Source: Discostella pseudostelligera (taxonomy: Eukaryota > Bacillariophyta > Thalassiosirophyceae > Thalassiosirales > Thalassiosiraceae). From it: a stretch of DNA of 62,480 nt. Below the pieces are notes generated by a model. It saw nothing but the letters and a program-made list of their open reading frames with translations, did no database searches and was not told where the DNA came from. Within the stretch, counting starts at the first letter, position 1, and the number at the start of each line of letters is the position of its first letter. Shown here one piece after another: positions 34,015 through 43,449 of the stretch. The position numbers and the translations under genes were made by a program. The stretch is from the NCBI GenBank assembly GCA_036940085.1, contig JALLBK010000009.1:1-62480 (forward strand), read 5' to 3'.

Positions 34015-34397
34015 CGTGGTGATGACACTGTTATTTTCGAGGCTATTGTATCGACTTCGACGGATCGGATTATTTGCCCATTGCCGATGCTATTGGCTGT
34101 CGTTTGGTGTTGTGTGTTGTGGTAGGTTGTGGTGTTGGTTGTTGTTGTTGTTGTTGGCGCTTGCTTTGCTGGTCCCGCCCTTTTTTGCGGCCTGGACTCG
34201 ATCGACTCTCTAAATATTGGCTTCCCGCCATATTCAAACTCCTGTGTGCTGAGCTGTGCGGAAAAGATATGGCGGGAAAAAAGATACGGCATGGCCGGCG
34301 CGAAAAAGATATGGCGGGATAAAAGATATCACCGCTCACCGGCTCACCGGCTCACCGCCTGAACCATGAACCATGAACCCAGACCCAGAGATGGACC
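34015..34397. promoter_or_regulatory. Divergent promoter with four GGCGGGAA-like sites
   Basis: Sites are CTTCCCGCCA at 34221-34230, ATGGCGGGAAAA at 34269-34280, GGCGCGAAAAA near 34297 and ATGGCGGGAT at 34311-34320. The last three sit in a local repeat of AAGATATGGCGGGA with related flanks. ACTCGATCGACTC lies at 34196-34208. The gap separates the bromodomain gene (-) and the TPR-like gene (+). Confidence 0.55.
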
Positions 34398-35891
34398 ATG
34401 ATTTTTGCCACAATGATCATGATGCCGCATGCTCAATGTTACAATAGCTTCGTGGCAAGGATGATCCCACTCCCACCTCGTCTAGCATCTTTCAAGCGGT
34501 ACAGCATTATCATCGCTTGTGGCATGATCGGTATCGTCGCCGCCCGTGTCCCTCCGTCGTCGACACAAGTACAAGTATTTTCTTCATCCACCTTTGTAGT
34601 AGCGCCATCACCGCTACCGTTGCGTCGTCCTTCGCCCAGTAGTAGCAATGTCATCACACAAATACAACGAAGACAATGTGAGAGGCAACGAGATCGAAGG
34701 AAATGTACATTTCTATCGAGGGGTAGTGACGAAAGCTGCTTCGAATCTTATTGGAATCAATCAGTACTTTATGCCGCAGGGTCACACAGTAGTGACGACG
34801 ACAAAGATTACGACGGTGACAAGGATTCTATCGAGGGAGGGGATAGCAGCAACAGCTCCCAACCTCCATCTTCCTCTTCCAATGAAAAAGGCGATACTAA
34901 TGTTGGAAATACTATGAATTTAAATCAGCAGAGACAATTCCTCGAAAAGGTGGCGTCGAATAGTATTAGCAAGAGTACAAGTAGCAGGGATATCAGCAAC
35001 AATGCTGCCATGTCATCGAATCGCGACAATCAGATTACCGGTAGTAGCGGCGGTAGTGATGGCGATGCTGCATGGATTGTATTAACAACAAGCAGGAGAC
35101 AAAGTCTGCAACGAGAAATTCACCTTCTGAAACTATTAGATCCAACATCTCCATTGGCCCGTCTAGAGGAGGCTAATGACAATATACGAGATGAAGAAAA
35201 CGATGATGATTATTACGATCCTATTAATCGAGAGGAGAGGGTTATCTCTGAGCTTTGGTCATTGTGGTATGGAGAGCGTGGATCATATAATGAGAAGAAA
35301 CTGATTGACATTGAAATGGGAGTTTTTGGTGGCGCTGGTGGTGCTAGCACTAGTGATGGTGACCGCATTCCACCTTCATGGGCTGAAGCAGAACGACAAT
35401 ATCTGGCATTGATTCGTGAGCACTGCAGTACAGCAACTAACGCTGATGGCTTCAAAAGTGACAGCGTGAACACTGACAACCTCAATCTATCCATATGGGT
35501 CGAACCTGCCAATCGATTAGCCACACTTCTTTTCCTCATGGGTAGATTCCAAGAGAGTAAAGAGTGGTGCGAACGGATTCTTGCCGCGAAGCCATGGCAT
35601 ATCGGAGCATTATCGGGGATTGTTTTGGTCTGTGCCAACATGGGCGATGCTGAGGGTGTTGCAAAGTATTCGAAATTGGTATTGCCTCCACGAACTAGCA
35701 ACTTTCCAACTTCAGAATGGATAGATGCAAGACGAGAATGGGTGAGACGGAATGTCAAGCTAGCGGAGATGAACTTATCGTGGTTTGAGAAGGTTAATAG
35801 GAGAGCGTATGAGGAGTTATCGAATGTTGTTGTGTTTGACGAGGGCGACGCAGCGGCTGGGTACCATGATGATTCTTCTGCTTGGCAATGA
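34398..35891 (+). CDS. TPR-like protein, possibly organelle-targeted
   Basis: A single-exon protein of 497 residues. The N-terminus has a hydrophobic stretch (about 36-50, SIIIACGMIGIVAA) and then VQVFSSSTF, which could be a signal sequence followed by a plastid transit region, though less clearly than in the phosphoesterase gene. A Ser/Asp/Asn-rich low-complexity part covers about 90-220. The C-terminal part is ordered: ERVISELWSLWYGERG, then SWAEAERQYLALI, and a TPR-like helix pair at about 367-435 (PANRLATLLFLMGRFQESKEWCERILAAKPWHIGALSGIVLVCANMGDAEG). Similar TPR regions occur in plant and algal chloroplast proteins, usually as scaffolds. No enzyme motif is present. An upstream ATG at 34391 is in another frame. 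Head to head with the bromodomain gene. Confidence 0.65.
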   Translation: MIFATMIMMPHAQCYNSFVARMIPLPPRLASFKRYSIIIACGMIGIVAARVPPSSTQVQVFSSSTFVVAPSPLPLRRPSPSSSNVITQIQRRQCERQRDRRKCTFLSRGSDESCFESYWNQSVLYAAGSHSSDDDKDYDGDKDSIEGGDSSNSSQPPSSSSNEKGDTNVGNTMNLNQQRQFLEKVASNSISKSTSSRDISNNAAMSSNRDNQITGSSGGSDGDAAWIVLTTSRRQSLQREIHLLKLLDPTSPLARLEEANDNIRDEENDDDYYDPINREERVISELWSLWYGERGSYNEKKLIDIEMGVFGGAGGASTSDGDRIPPSWAEAERQYLALIREHCSTATNADGFKSDSVNTDNLNLSIWVEPANRLATLLFLMGRFQESKEWCERILAAKPWHIGALSGIVLVCANMGDAEGVAKYSKLVLPPRTSNFPTSEWIDARREWVRRNVKLAEMNLSWFEKVNRRAYEELSNVVVFDEGDAAAGYHDDSSAWQ

Positions 35892-36310
35892 TGGCACACA
35901 CACAGGCACACTTCCAGCTCGTGGCAAACTCCATGCATAGCTTAAATAAGTATTGTATGTAAATATATGGAACTATTGGTACAAATCGAAATGCGCCTCC
36001 AACGTACAATGCGCCTCCAATCGATCCGTCAAATTCTGCACCAGCATGTCTCTTCCGACATGAGAAAAAGACGACGAAGGCGACGTTAGGCTCTTCCAAG
36101 AGTATCGACCCAGACGATCACAACATGATTGACATCGCCGACCATAATGAGTCTGCTACAAGCTAAAGTCTCTGCAACCAAATGTTAGGAATTTATGCAA
36201 TACACATCGATGCAATCTATTTCTTCCAGCATTCATAGTCCTCGCTCCACACAATCATCATCCATTTGCCACTGAATTAGCCCACCTAATAATACTTCCA
36301 ATCTCTTCCA
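35892..36310. other. Intergenic stretch between convergent genes
   Basis: This is the shared 3' region of the TPR-like gene (+) and the LURP-one-like gene (-). It contains a short direct repeat, ATGCGCCTCCAA, twice near 35990-36020. No gene is seen. Confidence 0.4.
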
Positions 36311-37636
36311 CTATTTGAACGTGTTATTGAAGAAATTCTGAAGCCCCGCAACCTTTTGACTTGATTGTACCGCTTGATTACTAATTTTCGTATATGACGC
36401 GGCCAATCCACCCAATCCAACCGAATTCACCGCACCTCCGACTACCGAATCTTTCATGGGGTCCAATACATAATTATTCGCAGCATCTTTCACGAAATGT
36501 GATCCAACCTGACCCAATCCATAAACAATCGCCAATATAGTCGAGCAATCTACGCCAGGTGCAATATCGATGGTACTTTCTGTTCCGGACCCAAATGCCG
36601 CTGTTTGAATCAACGCCTTCACCGTCTTGGCCACCTGTGCTACCACCTCATCCTGCTGATTCTTAATAGTGAATGTCCGTTCCATCATATCGGCAACAAT
36701 GGTGTATACTCTATCGTCGGAAGAGCTGCCTCGTCCTACCTCGTAGTGTGGTCGCATCGATTGAGTGGATAGCTTGCTCATCTTGCCGATGTTCATGATA
36801 ATGGCATTGTCTCCTTTCCCTTTATTATCCATAACACGTCATTATCATTGATATGATCCAAATAATAGGTGCAGAAAATGCATGATGAATGACACATTCA
36901 TTTTATGTGCGTCGAAGAATGAGAGGAGGGTGTGAGCATCATAGTAATGAAGATCTGCAATGACACAATTCATCTCCATCATCAATCTACGCACGCAGTT
37001 ACAATATGGGAAAATTATTTCCAACAAGAATATTTTTTCCAACTCACCATACATATTCTTAATGAACTGCCGTCCATGCGCCGACATGGGCTTCGGCCTA
37101 ATTCGAAAGCTCGGCATGGTATGGTGACGCGAGGATACATCGGTGGCCGATTCCCATTCTCCCCCCATGACGGCATGTTGTTGTCCGGTATTTGTTAATC
37201 CGAGTGGATCTAATTTTTCATATGGATTTTTACCAGGATGGTGCGAGACTAGTATCACTTGTCCGGTGGATACGTCTAATATCCTGACCTGTGACAGATA
37301 TAATTGAAATGCAAACACCAGAAGAGGAGGGTATTAGTCAGAGCAGATGATACATTGCAGAGAGTATCGTGCGACAAATTTCGTCATCGATCAACACTCG
37401 CTGCACCTTTTGCCACAGCAAGCAATGTGACTCGTCAGCAGGAACATTGCACTTACATCCTCCCTCGACAATTGACATTTCTTCATAATGTATCGCTTCG
37501 TCGTAACAAAATAAACCCCGCCCATTTTAATGCCACTGTCCTTGGATTGAGGCACGAGGTTGGGAATTGGATCGCCGACGGCGAATTGAACTACGAAGTT
37601 GGGATCGTTGGCGAGCTGCTGCATTTCGGACGTCAT
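36311..37636 (-). CDS. LURP-one/tubby C-terminal-like (LOR) protein
   Basis: Three exons are inferred: 37636-37457, 37288-37048 and 36819-36311 (the last acceptor could instead give 36813), about 309 residues. The start is the first in-frame ATG (MTSEMQQLANDP). Visible fold elements are YFVTTKRYIMKKCQLSRED-VRILDVSTGQVILVSHHPGKN in the first part, and YTIVADMMERTFTIKNQQDEVVAQVAKTV followed by IDIAPGVDCSTILAIVYGLGQV in the second. This matches the two halves of a LOR (DUF567, LURP-one) barrel with its central hydrophobic helix, related to tubby and scramblase folds. These proteins are thought to bind membranes or phospholipids; their biochemical role is poorly defined. A C-terminal tail rich in Val, Ser and Gln follows. 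Head to head with the FAM185A-like gene. Confidence 0.72.
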
Positions 37637-38224
37637 GGTGAAGCTGTTATCAATTGCACTGGGGCACCGTTTGAGATGGAGTACGACTAGTACTAGAATG
37701 CGGCGGCTTATCACATCGTCGTCTTCGTCTTCGCATTTCGCACATTAGCAATGAAAATAAGACTTCCACGTGTAATGTAGAAGCTTCCACGTGTCACAAA
37801 GACTTCACGTAGTGTTAGCGAATTTTAGAACCTCGACAAATTACACCACTTGGCATGCCCGCACTTAAGAGAGAATACTTTTCAGTAATTTATTTCATGA
37901 ATTTCCGCAGTACGACCAGTCGGCGAACCGATCTTCCTCTCTTCCTACGTAGGGTATCGGAGATAATTTGGCGAGAAGGCTTTATTACGGCAGCGCACGC
38001 GCGCACGCAGTGACCTTTCTAAATAATAATGATGGCGGGAAGTTGAGACGAGTCGAGTCGATTCCAACTATCTCTTAGAACGATGGTGTCCGGTCCGGTC
38101 CGCGACGATGGCGATGGTGTCCGCATCTCTCTACATCATAGAGGCCGATTGGGAGTAGTATTGTAGTAAGTACAATCGCCATCGCCGCCGCCGTCACCAC
38201 CAGGCAATATTCGGATAGACGCCG
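37637..38224. promoter_or_regulatory. Divergent promoter: paired CACGTG boxes and composite E2F cassette (copy A)
   Basis: CTTCCACGTGT occurs at 37763-37773 and 37784-37794, and a related CTTCACGT follows near 37804. The composite cassette at 37964-38063 contains TTTGGCGAGAAGG, TTACGGCAGCGCACG, GATGGCGGGAAG (38031-38042) and CGAGTCGAGTCGA. It lies between the LURP-one-like gene (-) and the FAM185A-like gene (+). Confidence 0.6.
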
Positions 38225-40579
38225 ATGACGACACCGATGATTCTGCGCATCGGCATTCGTCCTCTGGTTCGTCGTCATTCATGTTGTTTTAGCTTCAATA
38301 CTTGTTCAGCCGACGCAACCCAACGCCGACGTCGATGCCAGAAAGTTCATCACTATTCCGCATCAGCGGTACTATCATCAGCATGTACATTGTCAACTCG
38401 CATACACCTCCCTACGCTCGGTCAAAATGGAACACTCCATCTCATTGATCATCGGAAACAATATCAGCAACATGTGAATAATGGTCATCGCCATCGTGTT
38501 CGTGTGCACATCGTAACATCGCAGGGGCGAGAAAATTCAAGCATTGACTTCGTACCCGCTGCTTTCACTTCTTCTCCGAGTGGTGTCTCGATTGACAACT
38601 CCATGGTCAATTACACTTTTGATGGCGAGTTGATATCATCATCAAGCATTACCAATTCAATAACACCAGAATCATCATCAGCTATTACAGCAACAACGAC
38701 AACAATGACGACGAATACGGCTACTTTGCAATCAGATTATGGGATAGTGTTGCAGCTCACACATCACGTAGATGGCAAGCAAACATCGCTGGGTAGGGTT
38801 GGACCATTCATGTCAATAAATATCTTGGAGGAGATTGTAAGTGACGAAGAGAAGAAGGAACACATGAAAAATGCATCTCCCAATCAGCCGCCACCAATGG
38901 ACATTGTCATTCGAATACCACAAAAGTTTAATATCTCGTGCATTGTATCACTTGGAGACATGATAGTTGGCGGTGCAGAACACGACATCAACAACGCCTG
39001 CGACGACGACAATGGCAAGCTCGAGGGTGATGTACATCTACGCACTTCTTCTGGTGGAAACATTGTACTTAATGGAAAACTGCGTGGTCATGACATTGCG
39101 TTGGAGAGCTTCAACCGCATCGTGGGTGGTGTCGGCGACGGCGGGAGCATTGGCAGTGAAGGAAAAGAAGGAGCAAGGGGAGTGATCCATGTACGCAAGT
39201 CCATTGAGGCCGGGAATGTTCGAATCCACACAGACTCGCCATCGGGTAGGGTTCGTGCACGTATGCTCAAGGTTGGTTCGAGTTTGTCTATCGACGTTTC
39301 ATCGTCGTCGCCTCCCTCGTCACCATCTCGTGATCATTCGTTTTGTGCTTCTACGCAGTCGGATGTGTTAGTAACGAACGCTCTGCTGGATGACGACGAT
39401 GAGGGTGCAATCATCGACATTGGTTCAGTGTACATTGTATCCAACGGTGGCGGCATGGACGATAATGAAGCTCGACTGAATGTCAATGTCAATGATGATG
39501 TTGGCAATGATGATTATTCGAATGGACTTGTTCGGATCAAATCCAGCCACGGACATGTTGTTGTATGTGCACGTGATGGGAGGAAAAGAATTGCATCACC
39601 GTCATCGGTGCGATCAACATCAATGCAGCATTCGTCACCACTGATTGATCTTGGCGGAGTGAATGGTAGTTGTGATATATTGCTCGAGGCTTCATGCATT
39701 TCCTCCTCCCAGGGTTTTGATCTGACAAATGACGATAATCACAGTGGCAATAGCGACATGATCAGCAGTACTAATGACGCCCGCTGCCGCCACCATCCCG
39801 ATCTACGCGTGCACTTTGATGCAATGTCACCTGATTCCATTAGTACAATAACATCTCGTAGGAGAGGAGGAGTGGGTGAGAGTGGAGATTTGCTCGCGAA
39901 TAGTATCACCATGGATCGAAAATTAGAAGCGGAAGTTCGCCTTCTGACATTGCCGGCATCGCAGGATCATTGCGATGCGCATTCCCTTACACAAAGCGAT
40001 GATACGGAAGTCATCCAACGCACCTTGATGGATATTGCTTCTAGGTGCAACAAGATGGAAAGTAAAGATGACAGTGACTATTCCCGACGACGGCAGTCCA
40101 TTTTCATTGAATCGAATGCATACGTCGATGGCTGGTACAACGACATTATCAGCGAGGACAAAGCAAAGCAACTAACGACGGAGCATCTGTCACGTCGTGG
40201 TATCGAATATGCTCATGGTACAATGACAAATCGTTGTGGTGAACCAGATAGTCGATCCGATATGCGATCATCGCACCGTCGGTTTGAAGATGGTGGTGGT
40301 GGTGGTAAGATTAATATTCATGGCGCTGCATCGCAGGCTTTGCATGGATTTCGAGGGAAGCAGCAGGAGAACAGCGCCATAAATGCATCTGCTCCTACTA
40401 GTAACGCCAGTCCGATGCCGCTACTTGCGGTAGCTACAGATGGAATTATCAAACTCGAGACTTTGAGTTGGTTTGGGAGTATTGCGAGAAGGTATGGGTT
40501 GGAAGAGGGAATAGATGGGACGGCAGCGGTCCGTGGAATTGGTCGCCAGGCAAGCAGGTCACCTCGCTTGGAAAAATGA
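38225..40579 (+). CDS. FAM185A-like protein (DUF4097 beta-repeat), probably mitochondrial
   Basis: A single-exon protein of 784 residues. The N-terminus is rich in Arg, Ser, Cys and hydrophobic residues with no acids in its first 30 positions, as in mitochondrial presequences. The recognisable core is about 200-360: FNISCIVSLGDMIVGG, KLEGDVHLRTSSGGNIVLNGKLRGHDIALES and RGVIHVRKSIEAGNVRIHTDSPSGRVRARMLKVGSSLSID. Its repeating short strands with V-x-L-x-T-x-x-G spacing match DUF4097-type right-handed beta repeats, as in FAM185A. A second beta-like region is about 390-500, separated by Ser/Asp-rich spacers, and further conserved-looking strands are near 650-785. The function of the family is unknown; bacterial DUF4097 proteins are often called putative adhesins. 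The call rests on pattern, not on a search. Confidence 0.65.
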   Translation: MTTPMILRIGIRPLVRRHSCCFSFNTCSADATQRRRRCQKVHHYSASAVLSSACTLSTRIHLPTLGQNGTLHLIDHRKQYQQHVNNGHRHRVRVHIVTSQGRENSSIDFVPAAFTSSPSGVSIDNSMVNYTFDGELISSSSITNSITPESSSAITATTTTMTTNTATLQSDYGIVLQLTHHVDGKQTSLGRVGPFMSINILEEIVSDEEKKEHMKNASPNQPPPMDIVIRIPQKFNISCIVSLGDMIVGGAEHDINNACDDDNGKLEGDVHLRTSSGGNIVLNGKLRGHDIALESFNRIVGGVGDGGSIGSEGKEGARGVIHVRKSIEAGNVRIHTDSPSGRVRARMLKVGSSLSIDVSSSSPPSSPSRDHSFCASTQSDVLVTNALLDDDDEGAIIDIGSVYIVSNGGGMDDNEARLNVNVNDDVGNDDYSNGLVRIKSSHGHVVVCARDGRKRIASPSSVRSTSMQHSSPLIDLGGVNGSCDILLEASCISSSQGFDLTNDDNHSGNSDMISSTNDARCRHHPDLRVHFDAMSPDSISTITSRRRGGVGESGDLLANSITMDRKLEAEVRLLTLPASQDHCDAHSLTQSDDTEVIQRTLMDIASRCNKMESKDDSDYSRRRQSIFIESNAYVDGWYNDIISEDKAKQLTTEHLSRRGIEYAHGTMTNRCGEPDSRSDMRSSHRRFEDGGGGGKINIHGAASQALHGFRGKQQENSAINASAPTSNASPMPLLAVATDGIIKLETLSWFGSIARRYGLEEGIDGTAAVRGIGRQASRSPRLEK

Positions 40580-41083
40580 CATCTTTGCAAGAGTGACCCG
40601 AGACGGCTTTGCCTCCTGCAAGTCATAGTTTTAACATGAATGATGACATGGCATTGGCCTTCGTACGAGACGGATGAAATTGGTTTACAGTGCTTTGAAC
40701 AGCTTCTGTGATCTTTTGACACTGGTGTCGACTCATACTTCGGGGCACTACCAACATCGATTTGATGTGTAATTCAACGCAGCTGATTTGCCAAGAAGTA
40801 ATCCAATGTGGAGGGCTCATTTGGAGTATGTGGTGAATCCTTTGCAAGGCAGAACTATTCAGAAATACCATAGCTCGTTAATTACTCAGACATCATCCTA
40901 TCATATGAAATACTCCTCCATCCGCTCACAATGGTGATCTATTGGTGATAGGATTCGCCCAAAAGTTCACATCATCATCTGACAACCACAGACAACATTC
41001 TATGCTGTCAAAGCTAGCGCTGAAGGTAAGCCCCATTGCCTACCTTTCCTCACATCAAGAACCTCATACCCCAACACATCCCT
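40580..41083. other. Intergenic stretch between convergent genes
   Basis: This is the shared 3' region of the FAM185A-like gene (+) and the SERBP1/Stm1-like gene (-). I see nothing that I can name in it. Confidence 0.4.
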
Positions 41084-42619
41084 CTAAAGTGATGGAAATG
41101 CAGCAGCATCGGACGTATCGACCAATCCCCTGCCTCCGCGTCCTCCTCCACCGCCACGGCCTCCTCCACCACCTCCTCCACGCCCTCCTCGATCACGACG
41201 TCCACCACGATCACCACCCCTTCCATCCCTTCCACTTCTTCCTTCCCTGCGTCCATTGTCACGACGGTCTCCTCCGCCGCCGCGTCCTCCATCATTGCGC
41301 CTTCCTCCATCCCTGCGTCCGCCACCACGATCACCACCCCTATCATCGCTGATGGCACTCTTGACCTTAAAGTCCAAAACAAGAGTTTCCTTCTCCTTCT
41401 TCGCTCCAGAGCCCTTCTTCTTAGGCTGCTTGCCACCTCCCATAACAAGGAAGTCCTCCGTCTCCTTCTTAGCCGACAGTTTGCCAGCAAACTCGTTGTC
41501 AACCGCACGTTCCTCAAGTGGTTTGAACGCCTCCGAATCAGGACGTGCCTTTTGGGCCAAGTACTCATCATAGGACATGGTGTTATCCTCGGGTTCTGGC
41601 TCCTTCGCCTCGACAACTTCCTCCTCTTCGACCTCCTCCTCGGCAACTGGCTCAGTCTCAGTCAATTCCATGCCATTCTCGTCTTCCTTGCCTTCAGTCA
41701 CGGCCCCCTCAGCCTTCTTGGCATCGTTCTGATCCGAACCCCAGTTGTGACCACCTCCGCCACCCTTCTTAATCTCCTTTCCGCGGCCGGTGCCCGATCG
41801 ACGATCGTGGGTACGCTTCCCGTCACGGGGTGGGCCGCGTCCGCCACGTCCTCCGCGTCCTTTGCGGTCGTCCTTGTTGCTGATATATTGTGTTGGAAAA
41901 TGGAGGAAAAGAAGAATAAGAGATGCATCGGTGCAGATTCAAGTGAGTATGGTTAGACTTTAAGTTATTACATCGTGCTATCATCGATATAGTTCAATCA
42001 TACAATGATTATATATAAACTTACGGGCGCTGGTTTACAACCTTGGAAGGTTCCACAACCTCCGGTTTTGGGGCCGAGGGAGCCTTCGTCTTCTTGGTAG
42101 CTACCGCGGGGGCAGCCTTGCCCTCGTTGTCAGAGTCATCAAGTGCAGCGAAAAAGTTTGACTGTAACGACGTAGGTGGACAAGAAGTTGGATGATAGAG
42201 GAGGAACATGCAGTAAGGTGAGCAAATGTCGAGTTATTGTGTGAAACGAGAGAATCATCCGCGTGAGATGAAGTAGTAGTTGAAGACTAGCTACGTGTGA
42301 GTGTCAGCCAAAAATGAAGCCACCCCCCATCATCTCTCCCCCTCCTCCCCTACCTATCTCATTAAACACCCGATCAATCTCCCCACAACCCATTGTTGCC
42401 CGATTTGTCAACTGGCAGACACGCCGCAATAGGGTGGACAATGACTCGATCGCCACAATCGAACACGCATACATCAAACACTTGCCTCGAATGCACTTCT
42501 CAATGTGCCACAGTGCCACAACAAACGCAAAACGCACATCAATATCACCAAGCGCGAGGAATGCATCCATCATCTTCGCACATGTTGCGTTAAAGATCGA
42601 ACGAAGAATAACTCACCAT
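41084..42619 (-). CDS. SERBP1/HABP4/Stm1-like RNA- and ribosome-binding protein
   Basis: Three exons are inferred: 42619-42617 (just the ATG), 42161-42025 and 41879-41084, about 311 residues. The first donor is ATG|GTGAGT and the acceptor ttacag|TCAAAC, so the protein begins M-SNFFAALDDSDNEG. That opening matches the N-terminal motif of Stm1/SERBP1 proteins. The central block RTHDRRSGTGRGKEIKKGGGGGHNWG is the family signature. It is followed by an acidic Glu/Pro-rich part, YDEYLAQKARPDSEAFKPLEERAVDNEFAGKL, and a long Arg/Gly/Asp-rich RGG tail (about 220-300). Family members clamp idle 80S ribosomes (hibernation) and bind mRNA. The 455-nt intron right after the start codon may hold regulatory elements. 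Confidence 0.88.
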
Positions 42620-43449
42620 TTTCTTAACTAGCTTGTGTGAAGGGGGTTCAAGAGGAGATGGTCGCGATTGGGGTGTTTGCCGAGCTTGCTAGTTTGTTGA
42701 TTGGACCAGGCCTCCGTAGATCTTATGTCACTGCCAGGACGACGAAGAAAATACCGGAATGAAGCGAGAACAATAAAAGGCGTGTGGTGAGACCCTATCT
42801 CTCGTTGGAGTTGTCGGCGATGGACGGAGGGGCTATCCGCGGCGCTATGCACTTTGGCAATGGCAATGGAGGTCGGCAGCCTACGACGGTATTGATGCGA
42901 TAACTTGTTGTTTTGCTTGCTTTGCTTGCTGCGTGCTTCGGTTGATGATGCTTGGACGCGCGAGAGGAGGCGAAGTGCTTTCCCAACCACAAACTTTTGG
43001 CGGGAGAGTAGGAGATGACAGACGGGGCATGTCAGTCGGTAAACAGCGGTAACGTGCACCGTCTAATCTTGGCGATGATGGAGACGAGGTTGGTTCAGGT
43101 CCTGCGAAAGAGTCGCCAAATCTTGTGTAGAGATCTGCCACGTGGCACCGATACTGACTCCGGACAGACGCCCACTGACGCCAGACAGACTAGGAGTAGT
43201 CGAAAAGATGGATCCTGAATGACGTGATCGGAGGAGAATTCTCGTATTTCGCGCCATTTTAAAATATAATTCCTATGTATATTAGAACGTGTCGCTTTCT
43301 TGAGAAGGGTTGGGAAGCAATCCGAATTTTAAAAAATCTCGCGCATAGATCGTGCATTGCACGAGCAGCAAAGACTGAGCCAAAAACAAAAAGCCAAGCC
43401 GCAGTAGCAGTAGTGCCGCCCCCCATTTCCAAAATCAATTCATTCGAGA
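42620..43449. promoter_or_regulatory. Divergent promoter of the SERBP1-like and FAIM-like/UIM genes
   Basis: The 830-bp gap holds TTTTGGCGGGAGA at 42995-43007 and TTTCGCGCCATTTT at 43247-43260, both E2F-like, and a GCCACGTGGC palindrome near 43137-43146. No gene is supported here; the ORFs present look like chance. Confidence 0.5.

Noticed and set aside
41050..41646. Long overlapping ORF on the same strand as the SERBP1-like gene, rich in Arg, Glu and Val
   Set aside because: It is a frame shadow of the RGG repeats.
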